Assembly: GCF_001641265.1 (NCBI RefSeq)
Contig: NW_020167522.1
Location: 372,001 to 436,000 of the forward strand
Source: Pseudogymnoascus destructans
Lineage: Eukaryota > Ascomycota > Leotiomycetes > Thelebolales > Thelebolaceae
Length of the DNA stretch: 64,000 nucleotides
Direction of reading: 5' to 3'
Each line of letters starts with the position of its first letter. Position 1 is the stretch's first letter. Of this stretch, positions 54,325-64,000 are shown piece by piece. Below the pieces are notes generated by a model that saw only the letters and a list, made by a program, of their open reading frames with translations, ran no database searches and was not told the origin of the DNA. A program made the position numbers and the translations under genes.

Positions 54325-55492
54325 TATACAAAGCCCTAGACTGTTAGTGGTTATCACCTCTTAGTCCTTAATGGTCATGAGAGCCACTACTTAGATGAGT
54401 TTGAGAAGTACTTCAAGGAACACAACATTATTGCACTTTGTATGCCTGCTTACTCATTTTATTTACTCTAGCCACTTGATGTTAGCTGTTTCAGCCTATT
54501 AAAAAAGGCTTAAAGTCAGCAAATTGAAGATATGATACAGGCTCATATTACTCACATTACTAAGGACAACTTCTTTCCTGCCTTTTATGCTACATTTAAC
54601 ATTGTAATGACAGAAAGCAACATTTAAGGAGGCTTCTAAGGTGCAGGACTTCTCCTATTCAACCCTTAGAGTGTGATCTCTACACTTAATCTTAGGTTTT
54701 AGACACTAACACCTCTAACTACCCGCCTAAATACCGCTCAGCCTTAGGTTTCCTAGGCACTAAACAACCTAATTAAAGCTATGTTACAGTCTACATTTAT
54801 TAAAACTCAGATTTCACGCCATCAAAATAGCTGACCTCAATCTATGCAGCTGTCGACTAGTTTACAAAGGGTGCATCGCAAATAATGCATCAATTAGCGT
54901 TGTTAAAAGCAGAGAACCAAAACCTACGACAGGCAAATGAAGTGCTAAGCAAGCGTAGGAGAGCTAGAAAAACACGACTACAGCAAGGAGGATCACTTAG
55001 TTAACAAGGGGCGTAGGAGCTATAGGATGAGAGGGATGTTATAGAGCAGGTAGAGCCCAAGGCTGAAGTGACTTGTAGTATGGCCTAATATTCTCCTCTA
55101 CCATCCTCTTAAAATCTCCTTCATGGACCACTGCCCCTTTCTTAGACTCGGCCAATTCTTCTGTCTCTGAAAAGTTACACTTATCAAACCTATGGACAAC
55201 TGCCGGTTTCTCATCCGGCCCATTATAGTGGATGCAAATCCACAAGACTACCCAGAGGGCAAGTCGTGGTCGGAAGCTAAGGGTAGAAACCCGGCCCGTC
55301 GCTATGGCAAGTGTGGTGGGACTAAGCACAATACGCGCACTTGTTAGATTATAATAGACACGTCTGAGGAAGAGGACTCCGAGTAGTTTCAATTGATTTC
55401 TAGTGTTGTGGTGGATTTATCGCAATTATTGTCGCGTCGGCACATCTGAGCGAGGCTTTCGCTTGTCTGGGGCTTTCGCTATACATGTACGT
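54325..55492 (+). pseudogene. RIP-degraded, 5'-truncated pogo family B transposase and right end
   Basis: Matches the second half of the intact 61554-63209 gene: LNGHESHY-like block near 54370, ALCMPAYSFYL, ATFNIVMTESNI, QIMHQLALLKAENQNLRQAN, and ends with a diverged terminal repeat (CTTTCGCTATACATGTACGT) followed by TA. CAG/CGG codons of the intact copy are TAG here. A segment of about 205 bp at 55050-55255 is absent from the intact gene and interrupts the C-terminal region. Confidence 0.8.
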
Positions 55493-55562
55493 TACGTTAT
55501 ATTACATTATTAATTACTACTTATCGACCGTTTCCCTCTATGCCATAGGTCATTTAATCCCA

Positions 55563-57100
55563 TCAAGAGGATGCTGCAGCAGATCGCCGCGGAGCGCTCT
55601 TCCTCTTCTTCGACGCTGACGCACTCTCACTACCAGTAGCCTTTGCCACACTCTTAGCACTACCATTAACAGACCCATTGCCGTTCAACAGCAGCAGTTC
55701 CGCAACCCTATTACGTTCCTCTGCCTCCTTGCGCTCCTTCCGGGCCTTCTTGCGCTCCAAATCTTCCAGCTCCGACTCCTCGACCTCTGATCTGTCATCC
55801 TTCACAATGTTGTGCACAAGGAAGCGGTAGGCGCTGCGCAGAAGGCAGTACAGCCAGAAAATGTTGATGGACTGGAGCATGAGCAACAGCCCCAACGTGA
55901 TAACGAAGGAGAGCGTGCATTTATACTGCTGCGTCTCCCAGTTGAGTTCGTAGGGTCCGACGGTCTTGAACTCGGTGAAGAGCGAGTAGATGAAGCGTAG
56001 GTTCTGGTAGTGGCGGAAGTAGATCCAGGAGATGATGCTGGTACCGAAGTACAGCTCTACCACGGGACAGTCGATGTAGTGGAGTGATTTGGATACCTGC
56101 AGGCATATCATTAGCACCGCCCTTGAAGTCCCCATAGAGCGCAGGGAAGAAATAAGAAACCGGTTCAACTTACAGCAAGGAAGAAATCGCTGATATCATG
56201 AGTTATGTACACGGCAAGACCGATATACGTGAAGTGAAATCGGTAGCTCAAGGAAATAAGAGTAAGCGTAATAATGTGGTGCGCCACGAGCTCATAAAAG
56301 TCCTTCCGCGGCTTCTCCAAGCCCAGCAACATGACAATAGCCTGCTGCGACCAATACGCCGCCTGTAACAAGTAGTAGAACTTGAAAATGGCCACGTGGG
56401 TCTTGTGCGGGAAGAACTCGTACATGCCGTGCGTCTTGAAGTACCACATCGGCGTCCCGCCCATGACGTATAAGCCAGCGGATCCGATGAGTGAGAAGTA
56501 GATGGCTGTGTACACCTGCTCCATGAAGCGGTACTGCTTTCCGCGCGAGTTGATACCACAGTAGCGGGCGAGCGGTCGTAGTAGTTCTTGCATGATGAAC
56601 TCGCGAGTGAAGGACAAAATGATGGTATAGAAAGACACAAATGCGATATCCCAGAGGCCCTTGCCGTATTGTGTGGGTGCGTTGGGGTCGGCACCCTCCA
56701 GAGGCTCCTGTGCGTAGGAGAGGAAAATGAAACGGCAGACGATGTTGGACTCGGTCGGGTTGTAGGCATATGCGGAGAGGAAGGCGAGCATCATAATTAG
56801 AGGAATAATCCACGAGTGGTTTGTGACAACGTGCTTGCAGCGACCCAGAAAAGAAGGGGGGTTCCTCCGTTCTAAGAACCTCGATTCTTTGCTCAGGCTG
56901 TCCGCATCGTCATTAGGTGTCGGTATCGACGGGAGGTCATAGGAGGGGATGCTCATGGGCCCAGCCTTTCGTGAGCTTGTCTTCTTGTCTTTGTCTCCTC
57001 CGCTTGTTTCCTTACGCCGCGGAGACGTCTTACTGTTCTTCGCTGGGGACACCTGCTCCACCGAAGCCATGAGGGGCGTGGAGAATTCAGAGGGAGCCAT
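55563..57100 (-). CDS. ceramide synthase (Lag1 family), gene 1
   Basis: Two exons (57100-56174, 56096-55563; 77-nt intron, GTAAGT...CTGCAG) give 486 residues. This ER membrane enzyme N-acylates sphingoid bases with acyl-CoA. After a basic Ser/Lys-rich cytosolic N-terminus (KTSPRRKETSGGDKDKK) there are several hydrophobic spans (HSWIIPLIMMLAFLSAYAY; IYFSLIGSAGLYVMGG; TLSFVITLGLLLMLQ). The Lag1 motif is at 271-309: LVAHHIITLTLISLSYRF and VYITHDISDFFLA, with the catalytic HH and DxxD-type Asp pair. FFPHKTH and FYYLLQAAYWSQQA are further family blocks. The C-terminus is a charged coil (LEDLERKKARKERKEAEER) with a basic end. Intact. The second Lag1 gene lies 1.05 kb away on the same strand. Confidence 0.94.
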
Positions 57101-58148
57101 TGTCGCGGACTGAAGATGATATTATGGCAGAGGCCGTCGAGGTCTGAGAATATGAAGCCTTATGGACTGTATGATCCGGACAGATGTTCGAGGACGGTCA
57201 GGGTTGGACCCTTTCGAATGACCTGCAACTCTGCTTGTCAACTGCTTCGTGGGCCACAGCGGCACGGACGGATTAGACACAATGCAACAGAGAAAGGACA
57301 CAATAGCAGCCATGGACTAATGTAACAAACACTGCCGGCCTTTTTTTGTGTTTGCTGACAAGTCTTCGAAATGTCAGAATGTCAGAATTCGAAATTATTA
57401 TGGGAGCCGGGGTCCACCTCGGAGGTCGCGGGCCGCCGGTATTTCGGGGTTTATCATTACTCCCCCAAGGTACCTCCCTCTTAGGCTGACACGCTAGGAC
57501 GAAGTTGGTAATGCGGGTCGTGCCCCTGAGATTTGGCTGAGGTTTGGTCGATGGGATGATTATGTCAGCAAGGGCTGATGAAATGGGATGAGCTCCCTGT
57601 TATCTCGAGTTAAGCTTCATCGAGATGACTCCAACTAACATCCCGGCACATCTATTCCTCCAGACCATATATACAGCTTATCATATTGCAAACACCCGTC
57701 ACCATTGAACCTAGTCCTAGTAACCTGACGCCATATACATCTAGGACTTCTCACTGTTGAGAATAAAGAGTCCTCCAATCCTCGTTACGCCGTATCTTAA
57801 CTTGATTATTAAAAAGTGATATCCCGTGTTCTCTATCTTCGACCCAACCTCCAATTGAATAACCGACCGCATTTTTCGACGTCCCCTGGACGCAGATCCC
57901 TCGACACGACACGGCGCCAGGTGTGCCCCATTACTGCTTTTTCAGTCGCCTGGGGATTGACGGGCAACACACAGTGCTGCCTAGTGTATCGTATCGACAA
58001 CAGTATCGGACGGGGTAACGTGCCACGCCAAGCATCCCCAGGCGTTTCAAGCTGACCCAAAAGGTGGTATCCACCAATTCAGATCTCTGCGTCTGATCTC
58101 CCCAGATCTCTTGGCGCAGTATGAGATGGCCATCATCAAAGATGTCCA
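57101..58148. other. region between the two ceramide synthase genes
   Basis: Promoter of gene 1 and 3' flank of gene 2, about 1 kb. Includes a GC-rich patch at 57405-57450. No open frame with recognisable content; no repeat of the surrounding transposons. Confidence 0.5.
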
Positions 58149-59768
58149 TCAGTCGATCTGCTTCTCGCATCCAATCCTATTGAGCAGCTCCTTGGGGCCG
58201 CTATGCCTGGGCAACGTAATGCCGCTAGATTTACCGGCCCGCTTAATGCTGTTGCGGCGCTCCCATCCCTTCAAGTTGATTGCCTCGACGCCAACTTCCT
58301 CCTCGAGTGGGTGGCCTGCCTCAATCTCGAGCTCATCGTCCTCAACATCTTCTTCGCCCTCGTCGTCGCTTCGGATATCCTCCGCACTGTGGCCCTGGAG
58401 CACGCGCACGGCGACACGTACAATGAAGGCGGACCAGATTAACATCATGACCTGCAAGATGAGGAGGCAATACAGGAAGCCGAGCATGATATTGTCATTG
58501 AAGCAGACAATGCCCGTGGAGTCGCGGAAGGGCTCAAGAAGGTGAGACCAGTCGCCAGGTACTGCGAGGGGGCCCTGGAGGTTGTCCGCGGAGCCACTGT
58601 AGCAGGCCGATGTTATTAACCTGGGTAAGTCGGAGTAAACGCTCCAGCAGGTTATAAGGAAGAATACGTGGCGCGTGATGAGCCACACGGTTACGAACAC
58701 CGCGAATAAGATATCGGGGATTGTGGTGTATCCGAGGTATTTAAAGCATTTAGCGAGCTGTTGTGGTTATCAGTATAGGTACACGGCGTGTGATTTCGTA
58801 TGACTTACGGGGAAAATCAAATCAACGACATCCATGATCACTAGAATCAAGTTCCCAACCCGGGTCTGATGGTACGCATACGAAGCGCAGATAAGGACGA
58901 TGGTGACGAGGTGGTGGGTCAACATTTGCCAATGATCCTTTCGACGATCCTCAATATTAATAACGAGAACCTGTTGGATCCAGAAAGACCACTGTCCAAG
59001 CATATATCCCTTCATAAGCCCATCGAGCTCTCTCTGGGGCCAGTCGGTCCACAGCTCGTCCATGTTGAGGAAGTAAGATGAGTTGCGGTAAATGTACTAT
59101 AAAGGGTCAATCGCAGCACTTCTCGCAAGGCACACGGAAACTGAGGGAGCATACCATGCCTAAGGGCCAGAACACAGAGTAGTATATCAACATCCAGCCT
59201 TGCTCGGCGAATCTGGTAACTTCCTTCTTCTTAGATAATCCCCACACCCTGGCTAACGGGGCAAGGACGTAATCCATAACTCCTGCGCGAAGGCCGCTGA
59301 AGAGCACAATGCAGAACGTCATGAAGAACAAGTCGTCGTGGCCGGCAGCATATTTGCCAGTGTTCGGGTTGTAGTGTGAAAGCGTGAAGAATTTAGAGGT
59401 ATATGGCCGGGCTTTCGACATGGACATGTGGGTGAGGAAAAGGAGGGCGATGAGGTTGAAAGCGAAGCCTGTTTGGTGCACACCATCGTCAGCAAATGTT
59501 CGTGTCGCAGCGCATGAGGTACATGGGAGACATGAGGGGGGAGTCACACCGAGCTGGTGTCGACAGAATTTCGCGACATACCTGTCTGGTTATCAAGCAG
59601 CCAGCCTGCCAAAATCTTCAGCGGGCCGTCGGCTTTCTTCTTCGCCTTCCGGGCGATATTCACGCTTGAACCGTGCGGCAGCATCTGCTCTGTTGTAGGC
59701 GCCCCGGGTTTTTGCATCTTCTCCTCTGTGAGCTCCATCGGCGTCGCATCGGTCTCCGGTTTGCTCAT
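58149..59768 (-). CDS. ceramide synthase (Lag1 family), gene 2
   Basis: Four exons (59768-59582, 59468-59155, 59096-58809, 58757-58149) give 465 residues. N-terminal charged region (MSKPETDATPMELTEEK) then GFAFNLIALLFLTHM, HDDLFFMTFCIVLFSGLRAG, WMLIYYSVFWPLGM, and a YIYRNSSYFLNMDELWTDWP block. The Lag1 motif at 226-263 reads LTHHLVTIVLICASYAYH and ILVIMDVVDLIFP, retaining HH and the Asp pair (MDVVD). The last exon has two or three membrane spans and a long acidic tail (DDEGEEDVEDDELEIE). It is very different in sequence from gene 1, consistent with the second ceramide synthase class of filamentous fungi (LagA- and BarA-like). An in-frame ATG at 59825 could add 19 residues. Which gene is which class cannot be settled here. 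Confidence 0.93.
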
Positions 59769-60408
59769 GGTGATAATTTGAGGCGGATTGGGCCTCGAGC
59801 TATCGGGGGTCGACGAGGTCAACACTGGTAGTCGAGGTAGAATTCGGAACTATTGCCAAGTTTCCTGTCGCAGGTTGATGTCGAGAAAGGGGGTTGTTGG
59901 CGGTCGTGGGGGGGGGTTTCAACGATCAATTTGGAGCTGGAGACCCGATTTTCCCGTGGATAAAAACGAATGTGTCAATTGAAAAGAAATATCGACTCGA
60001 TACTAAAAGTTCAACTGAAGAGGGAGGTAACATAAGCAGATGGCGTCTTCTGAGATGTGTTGAGCCGAATCTAAAACACATAAAATGAAGATGGAACCTT
60101 TGGCGGCGGTGAACGGGGGATACATATTTCCGTGCAGGTCCGAATTGCGGATGGGGACTTGAAGATCCCCAATTACAGGGCACGGATTTCTACGCCACAA
60201 CGTTAACGCAAATATACCCGTGTGACTCGACATGGGATGAAATAAAAAATGTTGATAAAAGTTAAATTACATTTAAGATAGGTTTTAATTATTTTGTAAC
60301 ATTGAATTGTTATATTATTATTTTTTGCCTCTAACGCGTTGGTAGTTTTTAATTTTTAAGTATATCTAGGGTTAGAATTCGAATATAAACTTGAATACTA
60401 GGCTATAT
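59769..60408. other. upstream region of ceramide synthase gene 2
   Basis: The first 200 bp are GC-balanced promoter sequence; beyond about 60240 it becomes very AT-rich up to the LTR. No gene seen. Confidence 0.45.
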
Positions 60409-61300
60409 TGTTATACTGACATTCGTTGCACTCAGTTTGCTATCAAACTCAAGAGCAAACTTGGAAATCTCCTCCTCAAACCTACAAGTCACTATACATA
60501 TTTTGGCTTATCACACCAACAACAAGAGCAATACTACTCAACGATTGCTGCAAACTCTTCTACTACATCTGTTTATGCTACATACATCACGGCATATCAT
60601 TTGGACACTCATTGAACAAGTTATTAAGAAAATCTCCTCCTTAAGGGGGTGGGCCAATACTACCACATGGCATATATCTACCAACTAGAGGCCTAGGAAC
60701 ATGAACGATAGCTCTAGACTTCTACAACCCTCTATGATTCATTACACATCATCGCTCCTTGGTTACCCACAAGATTGGTTAAGTTATGACATAATTTGTC
60801 TATAGGGGTACTCTGACCTTGGACCTCCTTTCACTTCCTATAGGCAAGGAACCTAAGAGATGGTTCTATGGGATTCTCTTACGTTGACTACATTTACCAA
60901 GCCTGGTTAGTCATGGAAAGTCTTGGAAAATGAGAGAACTACACTCCTTTAGCATAAATAGGATTGCCCTTTCCTTAAGAAAGGGCAAGCAGACAATACA
61001 GTAAATCGACTATCACATACTTCCACGTCTTTTCCAAGCTTCCAAGCATTCATCTTGTTACTCCTTGTTTCTGAAAAGTCAGTGAGGTGTTAACCTCTGA
61101 CTTACCCCTGAGTTCTCAGACTCAACATTTGTTGCAACTTGTCTGAACCACTTCACTACATCACACACCTGATTGCTGCGTTGTGGAATAGTCTAAGCTA
61201 TGACCCTTTGGCTCTTTTTCCTAAGACAGTGTGTTGTCTTAGTAAATTCATCCCTTCCTTGGGTGGCTAGATTCTCACATCTGGTGCACCCACCATTACA
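60409..61300 (-). repeat. solo LTR, family A, copy 3 (inverted)
   Basis: 892 bp. The complement starts TGTAATGGTGGGTGC and ends CAGTATAACA. Flanked by TATAT (60404-60408 and 61301-61305). It has only one copy of the 16-bp unit near 60790. Confidence 0.9.
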
Positions 61301-61455
61301 TATATTCATATTCATGAATAAAAATTATTCACATATTCATATTCATAAATATTTGAATATAGATGGCTCTAACTAAATTAGGTAGGGTAATTACTATATT
61401 AGGAATAGTACATAGATAAGATTAGATTAGATAAGATAAAAAAAAAGTGGAAATA

Positions 61456-63315
61456 ACGTACATGTATAGCGAAAGCGCCAAACAAGCGAAAGCGCCAAAA
61501 TGATGCGGTGACCAAACCCCCCAACTAAATGTTAAATTCCTCAACAACAAAACATGCCCCATAAAAACGATGAAAGCCAATTAGTGCTAGCTATTCAGGC
61601 TATGCAAAGCGACCCAAAGTTACGCCTTCGAGTTGCTGCTAGGATCTATTCTGTGGACCACCGCAAGCTAGGTCGTCGTCTAGATGGTGTACCTTCACGA
61701 CGCGATATCCAAGCCAACTCACGGAAATTAACTAACCTAGAGGAGTCCGTCCTTGTTCAGTATATACTCGACCTAGCTGCCAAAGGGTTTCCTCCTCGGC
61801 TGTCTGTTGTTGAAGATATGGCAAGTCGACTACTTGCAACACGCGACGCGTCACGCGTTGGGTCGCGTTGGGCTTCAAACTTTGTTAAGCGGCGTGTAGA
61901 GCTCCAGACACGCTTTCAGCGCAAATACGACTACGAGAGGGCTAAGTGTGAAGATCCAGAACTTATACGTGGCTGGTTTGAGCTTGTGCGTAACACAATT
62001 GCGAAATATGGTATCGATGAAGCAGATATCTACAACTTTGATGAGACTGGGTTTATGATGGGCGTTATCTCAACTGCTATGGTTGTAACAAGCTCAGACG
62101 GGCGGGCAAAAGCAAAGAAGGTACAGCCTGGTAATCGGGAATGGGTTACAGTAATCCAAGGCGTTAGTTCTCAAGGTTGGGCAGTACCACCATTTATCAT
62201 TGTTGCAGGCAAAAACCACCTTACATCTTGGTATGAGAATAGTGGATTTTCAAGCGATTGGGTGATTTCTGTTACTGAAAATGGCTGGACTACAAACGAG
62301 AGAGGCATGGATTGGATTCAGCACTTTGAGAAGCATACAAAGGCCCGGAGTGTTGGTGGTTATCGCTTGTTAGTCCTTGATGGTCATGAGAGCCACCACT
62401 CAGATGAGTTTGAGGAGTACTGCAAGGAACACAACATTATTACGCTTTGTATGCCTGCTCACTCTTCTCATCTACTCCAGCCACTTGATGTTGGCTGTTT
62501 CGGCCCGTTAAAGCAGGCCTATGGTCGGCAAATTGAAGATATGATGCAGGCTCATATTTCTCATATTACAAAGGATGACTTCTTTCCTGCCTTCCACGCT
62601 GCATTTAACACTACAATGACGGAAAGTAACATTCGAGGCGGGTTCCGAGGGGCAGGGCTTCTTCCATTTGACCCTGAGAGAGTGATATCTACACTTGATC
62701 TTAAGTTAAGGACACCAACGCCTCCAAGCTCCCGCCCAGGTACTGCTCAACCTTGGGTTTCTCAGACACCAAACAACCCAATTGAAGCTATGTCACAGTC
62801 TACATTTATTAAAACTCGGATTTCACGCCATCAAAATAGCTCTCCAACCTCAATCTATGCAGCTGTTGACCAGTTTACAAAGGGTGCATCGCAAATAATG
62901 CATCAATTAGCACTGCTAAAGGGAGAGAACCAAAACCTACGACAGGCAAATGAAGTACTAAGCAAGCGCCGGAGAGCTAGGAAAACACGACTACAGCAAG
63001 GAGGATCACTTAGTCAACAAGGGGCGCAAGAGCTACAGGATGAGAGGGATGTTGTGCAGCAGGTAGAGCAGGCAATAAGGGCAAGCCGTGGTCGGAAGCC
63101 AAGGGAAGAAACCCGTGCCCGTCGCTGTGGCAAGTGTGGTGAGACTGGGCACAATGCGCGCACGTGTCAGATTGTAATAGACACCTCTGAGGAAGAGGAC
63201 TCCGAGTAGTTTCAATTGATTTCTAATGTTGTGGTAGATTTATCGCAATGTTTGTCGTGAGGGTAGATAATTTTGGCGCTTTCGCTTGTTTGGCGCTTTC
63301 GCTATACATGTACGT
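61456..63315 (+). mobile_element. intact pogo/Fot1-like DNA transposon (family B)
   Basis: 1860 bp with inverted repeats of about 46 bp that begin ACGTACATGTATAGCGAAAG and are essentially identical; each contains GCGAAAGCGCCAAA twice. TA flanks both ends (61454-61455 and 63316-63317). One uninterrupted transposase gene occupies most of the interior. A RIP-ruined partial copy lies at 54325-55492. Confidence 0.93.
61554..63209 (+). CDS. pogo-family transposase with C-terminal CCHC zinc knuckle
   Basis: 551 residues, intronless. N-terminal helix-turn-helix (LRLRVAARIYSVDHRKLGRR) and CENP-B-like domain (LTNLEESVLVQYILDLAAKG, then GSRWASNFVKRR). Catalytic blocks: YNFDETGFMMGV, YRLLVLDGHESHHSDEF and HLLQPLDVGCFGPLKQAY. 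After the core comes a coiled helix (LALLKGENQNLRQANEVLSK) with a basic patch (KRRRARKTRL), and then RRCGKCGETGHNARTC, a CCHC knuckle, before an acidic end (DTSEEEDSE). It should mobilise the surrounding element. The terminal knuckle may help bind nucleic acid. The gene looks fully competent. Confidence 0.93.
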   Translation: MPHKNDESQLVLAIQAMQSDPKLRLRVAARIYSVDHRKLGRRLDGVPSRRDIQANSRKLTNLEESVLVQYILDLAAKGFPPRLSVVEDMASRLLATRDASRVGSRWASNFVKRRVELQTRFQRKYDYERAKCEDPELIRGWFELVRNTIAKYGIDEADIYNFDETGFMMGVISTAMVVTSSDGRAKAKKVQPGNREWVTVIQGVSSQGWAVPPFIIVAGKNHLTSWYENSGFSSDWVISVTENGWTTNERGMDWIQHFEKHTKARSVGGYRLLVLDGHESHHSDEFEEYCKEHNIITLCMPAHSSHLLQPLDVGCFGPLKQAYGRQIEDMMQAHISHITKDDFFPAFHAAFNTTMTESNIRGGFRGAGLLPFDPERVISTLDLKLRTPTPPSSRPGTAQPWVSQTPNNPIEAMSQSTFIKTRISRHQNSSPTSIYAAVDQFTKGASQIMHQLALLKGENQNLRQANEVLSKRRRARKTRLQQGGSLSQQGAQELQDERDVVQQVEQAIRASRGRKPREETRARRCGKCGETGHNARTCQIVIDTSEEEDSE

Positions 63316-63317
63316 TA

Positions 63318-63550
63318 TAGATTGTTATAACTTATAATATTCTAGAAAGTCAACCTCATATTTTTAAAGAAGGTCTTCTTATTAAAGAACTTAACCCTAC
63401 TATTAAAAATAAGGAAAGGACTGTTACTATTAAATGTACACAGCAAGATAATGATAATGATAATTCATTAACATACATGTATAGAGAAAGCTCTAGGATA
63501 GCGAACGCTCTACCCTATTTTTGTTACAGCTAGCGTTTACAGCTGCAACC
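63318..63550. other. short AT-rich spacer
   Basis: Contains a fragment resembling the pogo B terminal repeat (ACATACATGTATAGAGAAAG at about 63471), probably a decayed element end. No gene. Confidence 0.45.
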
Positions 63551-63730
63551 CCACGTGATGGATAGCAGAGGATATGTTGGATATTTGTTATCTATGATAT
63601 CCTAGATACCTCACATCATAGATAGCAGAGGATATGTTGGATATTTGTTATCCATGATATCCTCCATACCCTACGTGATGGATAGCAGAGGATATGTTAG
63701 ATATTTGTTATCTATGATATCTCTGATATC
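63551..63730. repeat. 60-bp tandem repeat, three copies
   Basis: Units start at 63551, 63611 and 63671 with the core GATAGCAGAGGATATGTTGG and ATATTTGTTATC; copies differ at only a few bases. No spacer structure, so it is not a CRISPR array. It sits upstream of an LTR B core, where the 40629 copy has its 86-bp repeat. Confidence 0.92.
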
Positions 63731-63815
63731 CCCTTGGCATGACACTACTATATAAGTAGATAGTATTCCCTTAGATAGGAGCTTTGTGCTCAACTTAATA
63801 TAGTATTCTTGTAAG
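63731..63815 (+). repeat. LTR family B core fragment
   Basis: Contains TATATAAGTAGATAGTATTC, the TATA-bearing part of family B, and GATAGGAGCTTTGTGCTCAA, then diverges after 63815. Confidence 0.65.
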
Positions 63816-64000
63816 GACACAGGGCACCCAGCTCACAGTAATAGCATATGAGAGTGCGAGTCGGAGGCTAAACGGATGCTATCCTATAGGTCTACTACGA
63901 AGGATACAAAAAAGATGATGAGGAACCCCATTGGGTCAATCCCCTTAAGTACCCGAAATGGGTCCGACTTGGCTAACCGGCCCTAACTCTCCCCACGTGA
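63816..64000. other. right edge, unassigned
   Basis: Unassigned sequence of moderate GC, possibly the interior of another retroelement. Nothing could be read with confidence. Confidence 0.3.

Noticed and set aside
55039..55392. Minus-strand open frame of 117 codons
   Set aside because: Antisense to the pogo B relic and its inserted segment; no independent support.
63551..63730. CRISPR-like array
   Set aside because: Contiguous 60-bp direct repeats without spacers, in a eukaryotic genome.

Overview
The window looks like a chromosomal segment of a filamentous ascomycete (Pezizomycotina). The reasons are short spliceosomal introns (about 46 to 93 nt, with CTAAC-like branch sites), families typical of the group (CipC-like protein, Ccg-9-type trehalose phosphorylase, Dlt1, paired Lag1 ceramide synthases), and transposon relics in which Gln and Trp codons have become TAG/TAA/TGA, as repeat-induced point mutation (RIP, CpA to TpA) would leave them. 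I cannot name the species.

Layout. (1) 1-2700: the 5' edge of a minus-strand gene, then a three-exon gene joining a C2H2 finger to a CENP-C/Mif2-like cupin. (2) 3.6-5.4 kb: a RIP-ruined Fot1/pogo element with intact ends. (3) 5.6-17.9 kb: a compact housekeeping island holding vacuolar aminopeptidase I, cysteinyl-tRNA synthetase (probably dual-targeted), tRNA m1A58 methyltransferase Trm61, a CipC-like protein, an esterase-fold protein lacking the usual catalytic residues, pICln, a WW-domain protein and a small membrane protein. (4) 18.0-28.5 kb: an accessory block with an intact pogo element, an SRPK-type kinase fragment, LTR debris, and a second kinase pseudogene split by a hAT element with a clean 8-bp target duplication. 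(5) 28.8-33.8 kb: a large low-complexity protein and Dlt1. (6) 34.3-41.8 kb: scrambled gypsy gag, a truncated gypsy element and RIP-damaged LINE pieces. (7) 43.0-45.8 kb: an isolated nine-exon Ccg-9 trehalose phosphorylase gene. (8) 46-55.5 kb: a second gypsy element whose 3' LTR carries a 9-bp minisatellite, two LINE relics in opposite orientation, and several solo LTRs. (9) 55.6-59.8 kb: two neighbouring ceramide synthase genes on the same strand. (10) 60.4-64 kb: a solo LTR, an intact pogo element whose transposase ends in a CCHC knuckle, and tandem repeats.

The host genes form dense islands with divergent pairs (CARS/TRM61 and pICln/WW) separated by nested transposons. Several insertion events can be read from exact target duplications: TTTCATAC for hAT; TATGT, TATAT and AGTAT for solo LTRs; TA for the pogo elements. 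I see no CRISPR array, rRNA, tRNA gene or secondary-metabolite cluster. The best candidates for something undescribed are the C2H2/CENP-C-cupin protein, the paired ceramide synthases, and two host genes that are both frameshifted at a run of seven G. Exon coordinates come from splice consensus plus frame closure. No alignment or transcript data were available.
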